Source of the DNA: an uncultured Phycisphaerales bacterium
GTDB lineage: Bacteria > Planctomycetota > Phycisphaerae > Phycisphaerales > UBA1924
DNA: 64,000 bases
Assembly: GCA_937871915.1 (NCBI GenBank)
Contig: CALMPG010000095.1
Span: forward strand, 1-64,000
Direction: 5' to 3'
The notes beneath the pieces were generated by a model. The model saw nothing but the letters and a program-made list of their open reading frames with translations. It was not told the origin of the DNA and did no database searches. Both the position numbers and the translations under genes were made by a program. Below, one piece after another: positions 48,387-56,883 of the stretch (its first letter is position 1; each line of letters starts with the position of its first letter).

Positions 48387-48963
48387 TGTTGAACGTCCCT
48401 GTGATGTACCTGGTCGAGCCTGGTCCTTGGCCCACCCTCCCGACCTCATTGATTCGCTCGAGCCACCACGCCCGGGGCCGGACGGTTGGGTGCAGCCCTT
48501 CGCCCGCGACTTTGATTGTGCTCGGCCGCGTGCAGATCGAGAACACGAACCGCCCTCCCTCGACCCCGACCCGCCGCATCTCGGCGAGCACCTCGTCCAC
48601 CTCCTCGGGGAGCAGGTGCTCCAGGGCGTCGAAGCACGTGACCACGTCGGCAATGCCCGACGAGATCGGGACGCGGTGCATGGGCGCCTTCACGTCGGCC
48701 TGCGGAAAGGCGAAGTCGATGCCCAGCCCGTCCACGCCGCGCCTGCGCAGGTGCCGAACGAAGTCGTTGCGACCGCACCCGAAGTCCACGACGAAGCGGG
48801 GTTTGAGCCCGCGGACGAGGTCGTAGGCGAAGCGCCCGTGGTTGCTGGAGCCGTAGGTCGAGCGTGGGTCCGCCGCCAGCGCGAGGTACTTCTTCCGCTC
48901 GTGCTCGCGGCGGGCTTCGAGGTCGATCGGGGGGGCGGGAATGGCGGGCTTGGCGTCAGACAT
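48379..48963 (-). CDS. Class I SAM-dependent methyltransferase (cassette B)
   Basis: 194 residues. The N-terminal EARREHERKKYLALA segment matches cassette A (DARREHERKKYVALA). SAM motif I is FVVDFGCGRNDF, then GLGIDFAFPQADV and CFDALEHLLPEEVDEVL. The end shares ICTRPSTIKVAGEGLHPTVR with cassette A. It overlaps the MptE/DUF115-like gene by 8 bases and the 339-residue gene by 8 bases, so the order and coupling match cassette A. Confidence 0.85.
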   Translation of the reverse strand: MSDAKPAIPAPPIDLEARREHERKKYLALAADPRSTYGSSNHGRFAYDLVRGLKPRFVVDFGCGRNDFVRHLRRRGVDGLGIDFAFPQADVKAPMHRVPISSGIADVVTCFDALEHLLPEEVDEVLAEMRRVGVEGGRFVFSICTRPSTIKVAGEGLHPTVRPRAWWLERINEVGRVGQGPGSTRYITGTFNNA

Positions 48964-49975
48964 ATTCCCAGACGGGGACGTCCATCTCCGTGAGCTCGGC
49001 GGGGTTGTTGGCCTGGAACGCCCAGACCGTCTTGCCCTTGGTGTCTTTCTCGGCGGCGAGTTCGACGGCGACGCCCTTGAGCACAGGGCGCAGCATGGGC
49101 ACCGCCGCCTTCCGCGGGCAGTACCCCTGATCGCCGTCGGGATTCTCGAGTTGGCCGGGGATGAAGAGTGACTTGAGCGCCCCAAATCCATCCGTGCCTT
49201 CGGGGTCGTCGGTCGGCACATCGCTGTGGTGGCTCTCGAATCGGTTGATCGCGTGCAGCGCCGAATCGCCCGCGGACGACAGCCCGTGCTCAAGCCGCAC
49301 GTACCTGCCAAAGGTGTCGCTGCCAGGATCGCCGTCCAGGCGGGCCTCGTGCCAGGGGTAACGCCACCGGAATCGCTCGCCGGTAATCTCGACCGCCTCC
49401 CCGAGGATGGCCACGATGCGATCGCGGGGTGGGCGGCCGATCTCGACCACCGCCCACTTCTCCCCAGTGCCGCTCTCCTTCCAGAGGATCGCGGTCCCGC
49501 CGGAGGCCGCCGAGGCCAGCACGGTCTCGTCGGCCTTGAGGTCCGCGAACTCGTGATTTTCATCCTCTATGAGGATGCGGACGGGCGTGACGCCGTGGAC
49601 CACACAGAGTCCGATGGCCCCATCCCTGATCGGCCCGCGTGACACCACGAACTGGCCGGGCGGAGTGCGCTCCCCCGCTCTGACGCCCTTGAGCGCCACC
49701 GTGTTCTGGAAGGCCTGCTCACCGCCGTCATCGCTTCCCGTGGCCGGCAGGAAGAGCGGGCCATCGATCGCCAGGACGTGGAAGGCGTCGAGGTCCGCGC
49801 CCGAGTCGTTGCGAACGGGGATCACCCCGTGCTGGCGCGATGAGCCCGCGGGATCGACCGAAAGGTCCGCCTGGCCGTTGCGCAGGGCCGCCGCCGCATC
49901 AACGAACGCGTTGTAGGTGCGCGCAGGAATGCGGAGGGGTTCACCGGCTCGCACTTTGCGGAGGTCATCGCCCAT
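48956..49975 (-). CDS. Phage-like structural protein, 339 aa (cassette B), function unknown
   Basis: It begins MGDDLRKVRAGEPLRIPA and ends AELTEMDVPVWEYV. It corresponds to the 342-residue protein at 2621-3649, with shared GEKWAVVEIGRP and WRYPWHEARLDGDPGSDT blocks. No membrane segment or signal was seen. The protein probably belongs to the tail or surface of the virion, by position only. Confidence 0.68.
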   Translation of the reverse strand: MGDDLRKVRAGEPLRIPARTYNAFVDAAAALRNGQADLSVDPAGSSRQHGVIPVRNDSGADLDAFHVLAIDGPLFLPATGSDDGGEQAFQNTVALKGVRAGERTPPGQFVVSRGPIRDGAIGLCVVHGVTPVRILIEDENHEFADLKADETVLASAASGGTAILWKESGTGEKWAVVEIGRPPRDRIVAILGEAVEITGERFRWRYPWHEARLDGDPGSDTFGRYVRLEHGLSSAGDSALHAINRFESHHSDVPTDDPEGTDGFGALKSLFIPGQLENPDGDQGYCPRKAAVPMLRPVLKGVAVELAAEKDTKGKTVWAFQANNPAELTEMDVPVWEYV

Positions 49976-49977
49976 GA

Positions 49978-50799
49978 CTACAGCCCCAATCCAGCGAAGT
50001 TCCCGCTCTCGTACACACGCTCGACATACGCCGCGATGGGGCGCTTCACCAGCGCCTTGGCCAGCAGGTCAGCGTGGTCGGCGTAGCGGACCCACAGGTA
50101 CTCCCACCCCTTCTTGCTGATTCCGGTGATCCCGCCGATGGAGAGAGCCGTGCGGTTGGGGCTGGCGGCGAAGCGATAAGTGATCTCCCAGTCGGCGTTC
50201 TCGCCGAGCTGCACGCGCTTCGAGCCCGACGCGCCGAGGAACAGAACCTCGCCGGGCGCAAAGCCCTTAAAGGTGTCGCCGTTCACCTTCCCGGTCAGGT
50301 CGAACAGGATGCCCTTGTACGAGCCGGTGACCTGGGAGTCGGGCTTGTAGTGCGTCTCGGCGAACTGGTAGACGGGGACGGTGATATCCACACCCTCGAC
50401 GGCGTCGGGCGTCACGCCGATCGCGCCCTTGAAGTCCGGCGCTGTCTGTCCCGACGCCGGGAAGCGCCCGACCGTCTGCAGCGACTGCGTGATGTGCTGC
50501 GTGCCCCCGCCGGTGTCGAACGAGAACGTCGACTCCCCAGTCTGCATCTGGTTGGAGTTGTTCTCCTGGCCATAGCGCACGAGCCCGTCCCAGAGCTTCG
50601 GTCCCAGGGGCTCAACCTGCACGGACTGGCGTGGGAGGTTGGCGTAGTTGGCGGGGGACTCGGTCTCCAGAGCGTTGCGAGCGGCGATGTCGTCGTCCGT
50701 GCCGAGCACGACGAACGCGAGCTCCGCGGAGGAGTTGCTGCCGGTCACGGTCTTGACCAGCTTCCGCGACTCGAACTTCTCACGCACTTCAACCGACAC
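49978..50799 (-). CDS. Phage-like structural protein, 273 aa (full-length relative of the fragment at 2216)
   Basis: The protein starts MSVEVREKFESRKLVKTVTG. The first 140 residues have no counterpart in cassette A, which is truncated there. The second half contains VPVYQFAETHYK, PGEVLFLGASGSKR, YRFAASPNRT and ISKKGWEYLWVRYAD. It lies 12 bases downstream of the tape-measure remnant, consistent with a tail or baseplate protein, but no named family was recognised. Confidence 0.65.
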   Translation of the reverse strand: MSVEVREKFESRKLVKTVTGSNSSAELAFVVLGTDDDIAARNALETESPANYANLPRQSVQVEPLGPKLWDGLVRYGQENNSNQMQTGESTFSFDTGGGTQHITQSLQTVGRFPASGQTAPDFKGAIGVTPDAVEGVDITVPVYQFAETHYKPDSQVTGSYKGILFDLTGKVNGDTFKGFAPGEVLFLGASGSKRVQLGENADWEITYRFAASPNRTALSIGGITGISKKGWEYLWVRYADHADLLAKALVKRPIAAYVERVYESGNFAGLGL

Positions 50800-50811
50800 G
50801 GAGTCCCTCCA

Positions 50812-52104
50812 TCACGCGAACGCCAGGCCGCCGTTGGCGACCGCGTCCGCGACCTTCTTGGTGTTCTTCGCCGTCTGCTCGGTGGCCTTGGCCGTCCGAT
50901 CCGCCGCATCGCTCCCCGCCCCCAGCCCCGAGAGCGCTGCGGCGTTGAACGTGCCGCGCACGCTGATCTGCCGACCCATGAGGTCCGACAGGCTGGCGAT
51001 GCCGTCGTTGAACCGCGACATCAGATCGTCAGGTGTGCGGCCGGGGCCGGTCTGCGGCATGTTCTCGCGCTTGCGCTTGGCCTCGGCGATGGCGTCGGCC
51101 AGCCGCTGCTTGGCGGCCTCAAGGTCTGCTTGGCTCTGCGCCAGTTCCGCATCGGTCTTGTCCTTGAGTTCCTTCTGGGCATCCTCAAACCCCTGGCCGA
51201 TCTGGGCCATCGTGGCGTCGTGGATGTCGGCCGACTGCTTGCGGTCCATCGCCCGCTGCTTCTCGCGAGCATCCACATCCCGCTGGGCCTGGTTCTCCAG
51301 TTCGACCAGCCGGGACTCCAGCTGCTGGTCCACATTCTTCTTGGCGGCGTCGACATCCAGCCCGGAATCGAACAGGCCCTGGATCTCCAGCATCCGCTTG
51401 GCGACCCACGACGAGGCCTCCTCCCAGATCATCTGGAACCCGGTAGCGAAGTTGGTCCAGGTCTTGGAGAGGAACGCCGTGGTCTCGATCCAGGCGACCT
51501 CGAGGGCGTGGAAGACGATCTCCGCGGCCGCCAGCGCGCCGTACCACATGGAGTAGGCTGTCGAGACGAAGAACTCCTTCGCCGCCAGCCAGGCCTTGTT
51601 CAGCGCCGCCACGCCCTGCTGCCAGATGACCTTGAGGGCCAGCCAGAGGATCTCGGCCGCGAGAGCGATGTCCCCGGCGGCGAGTGCGTCAGCAATCCCC
51701 CCGACGACCTCGCTGACCCAGGCCTTGAGCTCGCCGAACTTGGCGCTGAGCCAGTCCAGGGCCTTGGAGCCCACGCCGGTGGTGATGACCAGCACAGTGC
51801 CGAGGGCCACAATCGCGGCGACGACGATCCCGATGGGCGAGAGCAGAGCCCCGATCACCGCGCCGATGACGCCAAAGACTGTTCCGATCCCAGTAATGAC
51901 TGCCGCGACCACACCGAGCGCCGTGCCGATGGCCCCGATGATCCACCCCAGCGCGATCAGTGCCGCGCCGGCGACGGCGATCGCGGCCGCCACCTTGAGC
52001 GCCCAGACAACCAGTTCCTTGTTCTGCCGGATCCACGCCGTCGCCGAGACGACCACGCGGGTGATCGTCTCGGCGATGGACTTGATAAGGGGAGCGAGCG
52101 CCGA
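50812..52104 (-). pseudogene. Tail tape-measure-like protein, N-terminus lost at a junction
   Basis: The frame reads LAPLIKSIAETITRVVVSAT and then two long hydrophobic stretches rich in Gly/Ala/Val/Ile (residues 20-90 of the remnant), a helical region with AALNKAWLAAKEF and a coiled coil (VDQQLESRLVELENQAQRDV). Hydrophobic helices followed by a long coiled coil are the hallmark of phage tape-measure proteins. No start codon is visible near the junction, and the upstream bases encode a different protein in another frame. Tape-measure proteins are usually much longer, so only the C-terminal part is present. Confidence 0.7.
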
Positions 52105-52177
52105 GCGTCTTCTCGACCTCCTCCATGTCGGTGTCCTCTGCGAACTGAAAGCGGTACACGAGTGAGCGAGTGTGCAT
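52102..52177 (-). pseudogene. N-terminal fragment of a small phage-type protein fused to the tape-measure remnant
   Basis: From an ATG at 52177 this frame encodes MHTRSLVYRFQFAEDTDMEE and VEKTLG before it runs out of sense. The YRFQF and MEEVEKTL patterns resemble the start of a short protein I recall from planctomycete phage-like elements. The rest of that gene is missing. With the tape-measure end it forms the second deletion junction of this window. Confidence 0.5.
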
Positions 52178-52354
52178 GCGTGCGTGCTCCGGGCGGCGTG
52201 GGATCAGACAGAGGGGTGGCGGCACCCGCTACCAGACTTCTCGCCGACGACCGGCCGATCTCACGACGGAAAACGGCTGACGTTCTCCCGCCCAAGGAGC
52301 GCACCGCAAGCGTTCGCAGTTGTGGAGCACCAGAACGACGTGCGGAGCTGTGTC

Positions 52355-53224
52355 CTAAGGATTCAGCTTGGCGATATTGGCAGCCAATTCTGAGCCAGCA
52401 ACACGATGCTCTTCGTGCGGGCTGTTGTGCTGCATGCAGTCTGCGATGACCTGGTAGTCATGAAGCACCTGGTTGAGGCGCTTGAGATTGCCTTCGGCTT
52501 GAGGGTTGTTGACGTCCAAAACGCCACCAGAGTGTGAGGCTGCAGCGAGGTGTTTCAACGACTCGATGCACGCACCGAGGAGTCGTCCCGTGAATCGCTG
52601 AGAGGTGGTCTCGAAGAACTCCCCCTCAGTAATCTCGCGACGCAGGTGTCTGACAATGCCCCACACCGCGGCGTAGAGCTCGTCCATCACGGCATCTTCA
52701 GAGTCTTTCCCGGTCGACCAGAGCCGTGCGCTGTCCACGCTCTGGGCCTGCCCATGCTTTTGAGCCAAGTCAGCGAACTCGCACGACAAACGGACGATGT
52801 TTGTCCGAAACTGTTTGAAGCGTTCGTCGACCGCATGGCCGTGAAGGCGCTCGGTCAACAGTTCAAGCCGCGACGACGCCATTGCTGAGATCCACAGCCC
52901 AATCAGGACGAGCCCGGCAGTCACTTCAACCGCGGCAATCACTCGACCACACCCGATCGGCCGGATATCTCCGTACCCCAGGGATGAAATTGTCACAATG
53001 CTGAAGTAGAGACAGTCGCAGAACCCCGGTGACACCCCTTCCGAATACCCAAGCACCAATCCGCTCTTGAACGTGACGGCGATACGGAACGCCACGGCGG
53101 ACAAGAATGCAACGAGAACGAACGCGACAAGGTACTTCAGGCCCCATCGACGCCATATGCGCGATGCCACCCGCGGCCGCCGAATAACTGCATTTTGCTC
53201 CAACCGGGGTGCTGGCATGGGCAC
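52355..53224 (-). CDS. Two-transmembrane potassium channel-like protein within the mobile element
   Basis: 289 residues, or 287 if the inner ATG at 53218 is the start instead of the GTG. Transmembrane helix 1 is YLVAFVLVAFLSAVAFRIAV, the pore loop has the filter SSLGYGDIRP (TVGYGD-type), and helix 2 is AVEVTAGLVLIGLWISAMA. The C-terminal 170 residues are a soluble helical region with no clear RCK domain. It matches the Ion_trans_2 channel layout, so potassium flow is expected. It lies between regulatory and structural genes of a phage-like element, where such a channel is unusual. Confidence 0.75.
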   Translation of the reverse strand: MPMPAPRLEQNAVIRRPRVASRIWRRWGLKYLVAFVLVAFLSAVAFRIAVTFKSGLVLGYSEGVSPGFCDCLYFSIVTISSLGYGDIRPIGCGRVIAAVEVTAGLVLIGLWISAMASSRLELLTERLHGHAVDERFKQFRTNIVRLSCEFADLAQKHGQAQSVDSARLWSTGKDSEDAVMDELYAAVWGIVRHLRREITEGEFFETTSQRFTGRLLGACIESLKHLAAASHSGGVLDVNNPQAEGNLKRLNQVLHDYQVIADCMQHNSPHEEHRVAGSELAANIAKLNP

Positions 53225-53274
53225 AGGGTACCGACATTCATGCGGACGGGCGATAGCGACGTCCAGAGCACCGT

Positions 53275-53781
53275 TCAGCCCAGATACTGATCAAGATCCG
53301 CCCGGCGGAACGTCTCGCGGACGCGCTTGAGCGACGAGTCGAGCGTGGAGCGGGGCACTCCGCGGCTGCGGGCGACGCTGCTCACGGATTCACGGCGGAG
53401 CTCGTCGCACGCCTTCCGCAGGTCGGGCGGGAGATTGCTCACCGCGAGGTCCACGTCGATGCGCAGGGCGATGTGCCGGAGTTCATCGTCGCCGACGGGC
53501 TGGTCATGGCTGTCGGCGTCGAACGAGCGGGCGCAGCGCTCGGAGCCCGCGGCGCGGCGGAGCTTCCAGGCCTTCTGCTGGATCAGGTGTTCGACGAACG
53601 CGGCGGGCTTGCCTCGGGCGGGATCGAACCGCTCCCATCCGACGACCACCTCGAGCAGGAGTTCCTGCTCCAGGTCCTCGCGGGAGCAGGTTCGGATCAG
53701 GCGTCCGAGCTGGCAGGCCTTGATGCGGGCGAGTTTGCGGGCGAACTGCAGGGTCGATGGATCGATTCGGGGGGACGGCAT
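53275..53781 (-). CDS. Sigma-factor-like transcription regulator
   Basis: 168 residues from an ATG; the upstream frame extension lacks similarity. The segment LEQELLLEVVVGWERFDPAR followed by AAFVEHLIQQKAWKL resembles sigma region 2. The C-terminal half, with LPPDLRKACDEL and VARSRGVPRSTLDSSLKRV, resembles the sigma region 4 helix-turn-helix. It is short for a full sigma factor. It probably controls transcription of the structural genes of element B. Confidence 0.6.
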   Translation of the reverse strand: MPSPRIDPSTLQFARKLARIKACQLGRLIRTCSREDLEQELLLEVVVGWERFDPARGKPAAFVEHLIQQKAWKLRRAAGSERCARSFDADSHDQPVGDDELRHIALRIDVDLAVSNLPPDLRKACDELRRESVSSVARSRGVPRSTLDSSLKRVRETFRRADLDQYLG

Positions 53782-54036
53782 GGCCGGACCTTTCTGGCAT
53801 GGCCAGAAGGCCCCGGGGAGCGACAGGTCCGGCGAAGAGCTCACCGGGGCGGGGATGGCGTGGGATGCGGGCCTGTCGTCCCCGACTGGCGACTTGTCGA
53901 TGGGGCGATGGATTTCACGGAGAACCCAAGAGCACAAAGCGATGCAACCCGCTGAAAATCAGCGGGTTGCGCACGACCTGGGTATCGCACAGTTCTTTGA
54001 GAAAACCTCGACGACGCCATCGACATGTCGATGGCG

Positions 54037-55062
54037 TCAGTGGTCGGCGTCGATCCGGAAGAGCGTCCGCCACCCGTTCCCCTCGGGCGTTATCGGGTCG
54101 CCGGCGATGCCGAAGAAGGCCTGGAGCCGCTCGGCCAGCCGCTCCCGGCGTTTCTGGTTTTTCGGCGATGCGTCCCCGCTCTCCCAATCCAGGATGCCGC
54201 GCCTCTTCGCAAACGCGAACAGGAGCGCCCACTGCACGTTGGGCTTGCGGGTTCGTGTCACCCCCATGCCCATCGACGCGTAGTCGAATGTTCCCTGTTG
54301 GTCACGAACCGTGATGGAGACGGTGTGCCCGTCCGTGAAACGAACCCGCACATCCGACCACCGCGCCCCTGTAGGCGTCGGGAATCGCGGCACGCTGGTC
54401 CGCTGCGCGGCCACCTGGACGTGCCGCTGGACGAGCGCGGTGAGGAATTGAGCCAAGGAACGCTTGGCCTCGAAGACGCCCTCGCCTTTCCAACTCAGCG
54501 TTTCATCGAGGGTAATCCACGCCGAGCCCCGGCCCTCGACGACGCTGTTGACCGCGTCGCTGACGGTGCGACGGGAGGGCGTCACCAGCACGAAGGGCCG
54601 GCGCGACAGCGCCGAGACGATCCCGGTACTCTTGAGCAGGTCGTTGGCGTCCCGTGTGGTGGCGAGGTAGACCGGGAATCGCTCGCCTTCGACGGGCACG
54701 AACTCCCCGAGCCACCACAGGCGGTTGCCCATGCCGACCGATGAGGGCGTGCCGATCAGGTCGAGCGCCGAGGCCGCGCCTGCGAAGAGCCTGTCGGCGT
54801 CGAGTTTCCAGAGCACGATGTCCTCGCGCGTGATCGGCGAGGCCTCGGACGTCTCGCGGTCGACCGCGACGATGTCGTCGCCATCGTGCATGACGACCTT
54901 CCGGCCTTCGATCGTCCCCGGCCAGGGCACCGACATCGCCAGTTCCTCGATCGGACTGAGCAGGGGTTCGAGGAACTGCAGCTCGTCGCCCATGTGCTCG
55001 CGCCACACGGAGCGGACCCCGGCCCAACCCTGGATGTTCTCAAGCGCTCGCCAAAGCCGCAT
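54037..55062 (-). CDS. Hypothetical protein of element B, winged-helix-like C-terminus
   Basis: 341 residues, not recognised. The last 100 residues (GVTRTRKPNVQWALLFAFAK, then ASPKNQKRRERLAERLQAFF and TPEGNGWRTLFRID) look like a winged-helix DNA-binding domain of the SARP/response-regulator type. The start overlaps the end of the previous gene by 23 bases. A regulatory role for the element is possible but unproven. Confidence 0.5.
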   Translation of the reverse strand: MRLWRALENIQGWAGVRSVWREHMGDELQFLEPLLSPIEELAMSVPWPGTIEGRKVVMHDGDDIVAVDRETSEASPITREDIVLWKLDADRLFAGAASALDLIGTPSSVGMGNRLWWLGEFVPVEGERFPVYLATTRDANDLLKSTGIVSALSRRPFVLVTPSRRTVSDAVNSVVEGRGSAWITLDETLSWKGEGVFEAKRSLAQFLTALVQRHVQVAAQRTSVPRFPTPTGARWSDVRVRFTDGHTVSITVRDQQGTFDYASMGMGVTRTRKPNVQWALLFAFAKRRGILDWESGDASPKNQKRRERLAERLQAFFGIAGDPITPEGNGWRTLFRIDADH

Positions 55063-56291
55063 GGGCCACCTCCCTGGTCCCCTTCACAAACCCGCGGCGG
55101 CGGAGGAAGTCCTCGATGAGTTCGGTGTCGGTATCCCGGGTGTACGAAGCGGTGTTCCCATGCCTGATGGTCACCGGTCGTGGCTTGCGGCCGTCGGTGA
55201 AGCGGACATCGAATGTGGCATTGCTGAGCAGGGCATCGGACGAGATCGTTTCGCCCGCCGCTTCGAGCGCCAGAAGCACGTCGTCCGCCTTCTCGCCCTT
55301 GCGGCGGCGGGGCCGGCCCCCCCCAACCCGCCGGCACCCCCCCGGCCCCAACGACGCCCACCCCCACCCGTCCGTGGGGGGGGTGCACCGCCCCCCCCAC
55401 CTACGCGGACACCCCCCCCAGCCGCACCGACGCCAGCCCCGCCACGTCGGTGCAGACCAGACTGCGTCGCCCCAGCGCGCGGAGCGGCTCGAGGTCGTAT
55501 CGGTCGGGATCGGGAGGGAACATCTCACGCCGGCCGAAGATGTGCAGGCCGACGAGCTCGCGGTACATCGCGCGCTCCCCTTTCGTGCCGCCGTTGATCC
55601 GCAGTTCCCAGGTGCGCCGATCGAAGACGACGACGCCGTGGGCCATCGGGCGGTAGCGGACGCACCCCGGCTCGCCCTCGTCGAGGCTCCCCTCGCGGCG
55701 GTACGGGCCGCCGTGGCGTACCAGGAACCGCAACTGGTCGCCGTGGTCGAAGAAGAGGACGCGAGCGCCCCGCCCCCGGCGGTTGGCGACGTACCACGCG
55801 GCCACGGCGGCGTCGAGGGCCGCGATCGTCTCCGGCCCGGGCGGCACCCACGCCCGCGTGGCCCCCTTTGCCGGAACGAACGTCTCAAAGCTGCGGCGGC
55901 GCATCACCGAAAGTTCGCTGTGGCAGCGGCGCAGCAGGTCGGGATCTGCCACCCAGACCCGCGTGGCAATGTCCGCCGGCGCGAGGCGGTCATTCGGGAG
56001 CGCCATGCCCGCCTGGTCCGCGGCGCTGAGCAGCGAGTCCATCCCGGCGGGCGTGGACATCTCGTGGATGTGCCACAGGGCATCGACCAACTCGACGGGG
56101 AGATCACCCACGCTGGTGAGCAGGGCGATCTCGACCCGCTCGATGTCGAGGCGGTCCGGATCGGTTGGGAGCACGACGCCGTGTGCGGCCAAGAACGCGG
56201 CGTGGGGTCTCAGGAAATCGATCAGCGCCGCGGGATCGACCTCTCGGAGCGCGTACGCGCTCGTGAAACGACGGAACGAAAGACTGCTCAT
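55040..56291 (-). pseudogene. Element B protein split by a frameshift inside G/C homopolymers
   Basis: The N-terminal part (MSSLSFRRFTSAYALREVDP ... LASVRLGGVSA, about 296 residues) ends at a stop at 55401. The continuation in another frame starts after about 55310 and reads KGEKADDVLLALEAAGETIS, then TRDTDTELIEDFLRRRGF. The reading frames change within runs of 6-8 C on the plus strand at 55310-55432. If corrected, the product would be about 400 residues. The split could be a real mutation or an assembly error. Function unknown. Confidence 0.6.
55310..55432. repeat. Cluster of C/G homopolymer runs
   Basis: Within about 120 bases there are at least six runs of six or more C or G, including gggggggg and several cccccccc. 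These are prone to slippage and to sequencing error, and they coincide with the frame break in the overlying gene. Confidence 0.75.
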
Positions 56292-56403
56292 GGGACCCGG
56301 CCTCCGCCACAGAGATAGCCCCGGTATCCAACCGGGAGCGAATGAGCCGAGTATACACCAAACGAGCGGCCCGTGTTCTGCTTTCGACCGGGTTCGACAG
56401 TCG

Positions 56404-56883
56404 CTACACAGGTTTTCCACAACCACTGCCCCGAGCGACACTTACGGGCGTGCCTGGTTGGGGCGTTACCTTCAGATTCTCAGCCTGAATGCGGGCCCAC
56501 GCACGCCGCTGCTGGGTCCAATCGGGCGTACACGTCAGGGGACGCAGGACTTGCTCAGAAATCTTGCAGCGTCCCAGGGTCACCCGCGGCAGAAACAGGA
56601 TTTCCTCCTGGATGTCCGGCGCGAGATGGTTCAGGTTCATAATCTGGCTGACGCGTGCGCTGGTGACGTGGCCCGCCTTGGCGAGGTCGCTCTGGTTGCG
56701 CACCGCGCCGGTCGTAATGAGTCGATCGAACCTGATCGCCAGCGCCATGAGCTTGGAGATGTGCGGCGTGCGCCCCTCCGGCGGCGTCACCCTCGGCGGG
56801 GCTTCGCCCTCCTTGAGTTCGCGCCGCGTCTTGGGCCCGCGCGTCAGATGGACTTTGAACGTCACAGTTGCGCCGTCGGGCAT
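56404..56883 (-). CDS. Small HTH protein downstream of serine recombinase
   Basis: 159 residues from an ATG; a longer frame upstream lies within the recombinase gene. The middle contains a helix-turn-helix of the form NQSDLAKAGHVTSARVSQIM, ending NLNHLAPDIQEEILFLP. The partner of a recombinase gene in this position, with this APDIQEEILFLP pattern, is common in planctomycete and proteobacterial mobile elements. It overlaps the recombinase stop by 22 bases. A regulatory role is plausible. Confidence 0.7.
   Translation of the reverse strand: MPDGATVTFKVHLTRGPKTRRELKEGEAPPRVTPPEGRTPHISKLMALAIRFDRLITTGAVRNQSDLAKAGHVTSARVSQIMNLNHLAPDIQEEILFLPRVTLGRCKISEQVLRPLTCTPDWTQQRRAWARIQAENLKVTPQPGTPVSVARGSGCGKPV

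Noticed and set aside
50074-52449. Very long plus-strand frame of 791 codons
   Set aside because: It overlaps the tape-measure and structural genes on the other strand, which show real motifs. The plus-strand protein is Arg/Leu/Asp-rich and featureless.
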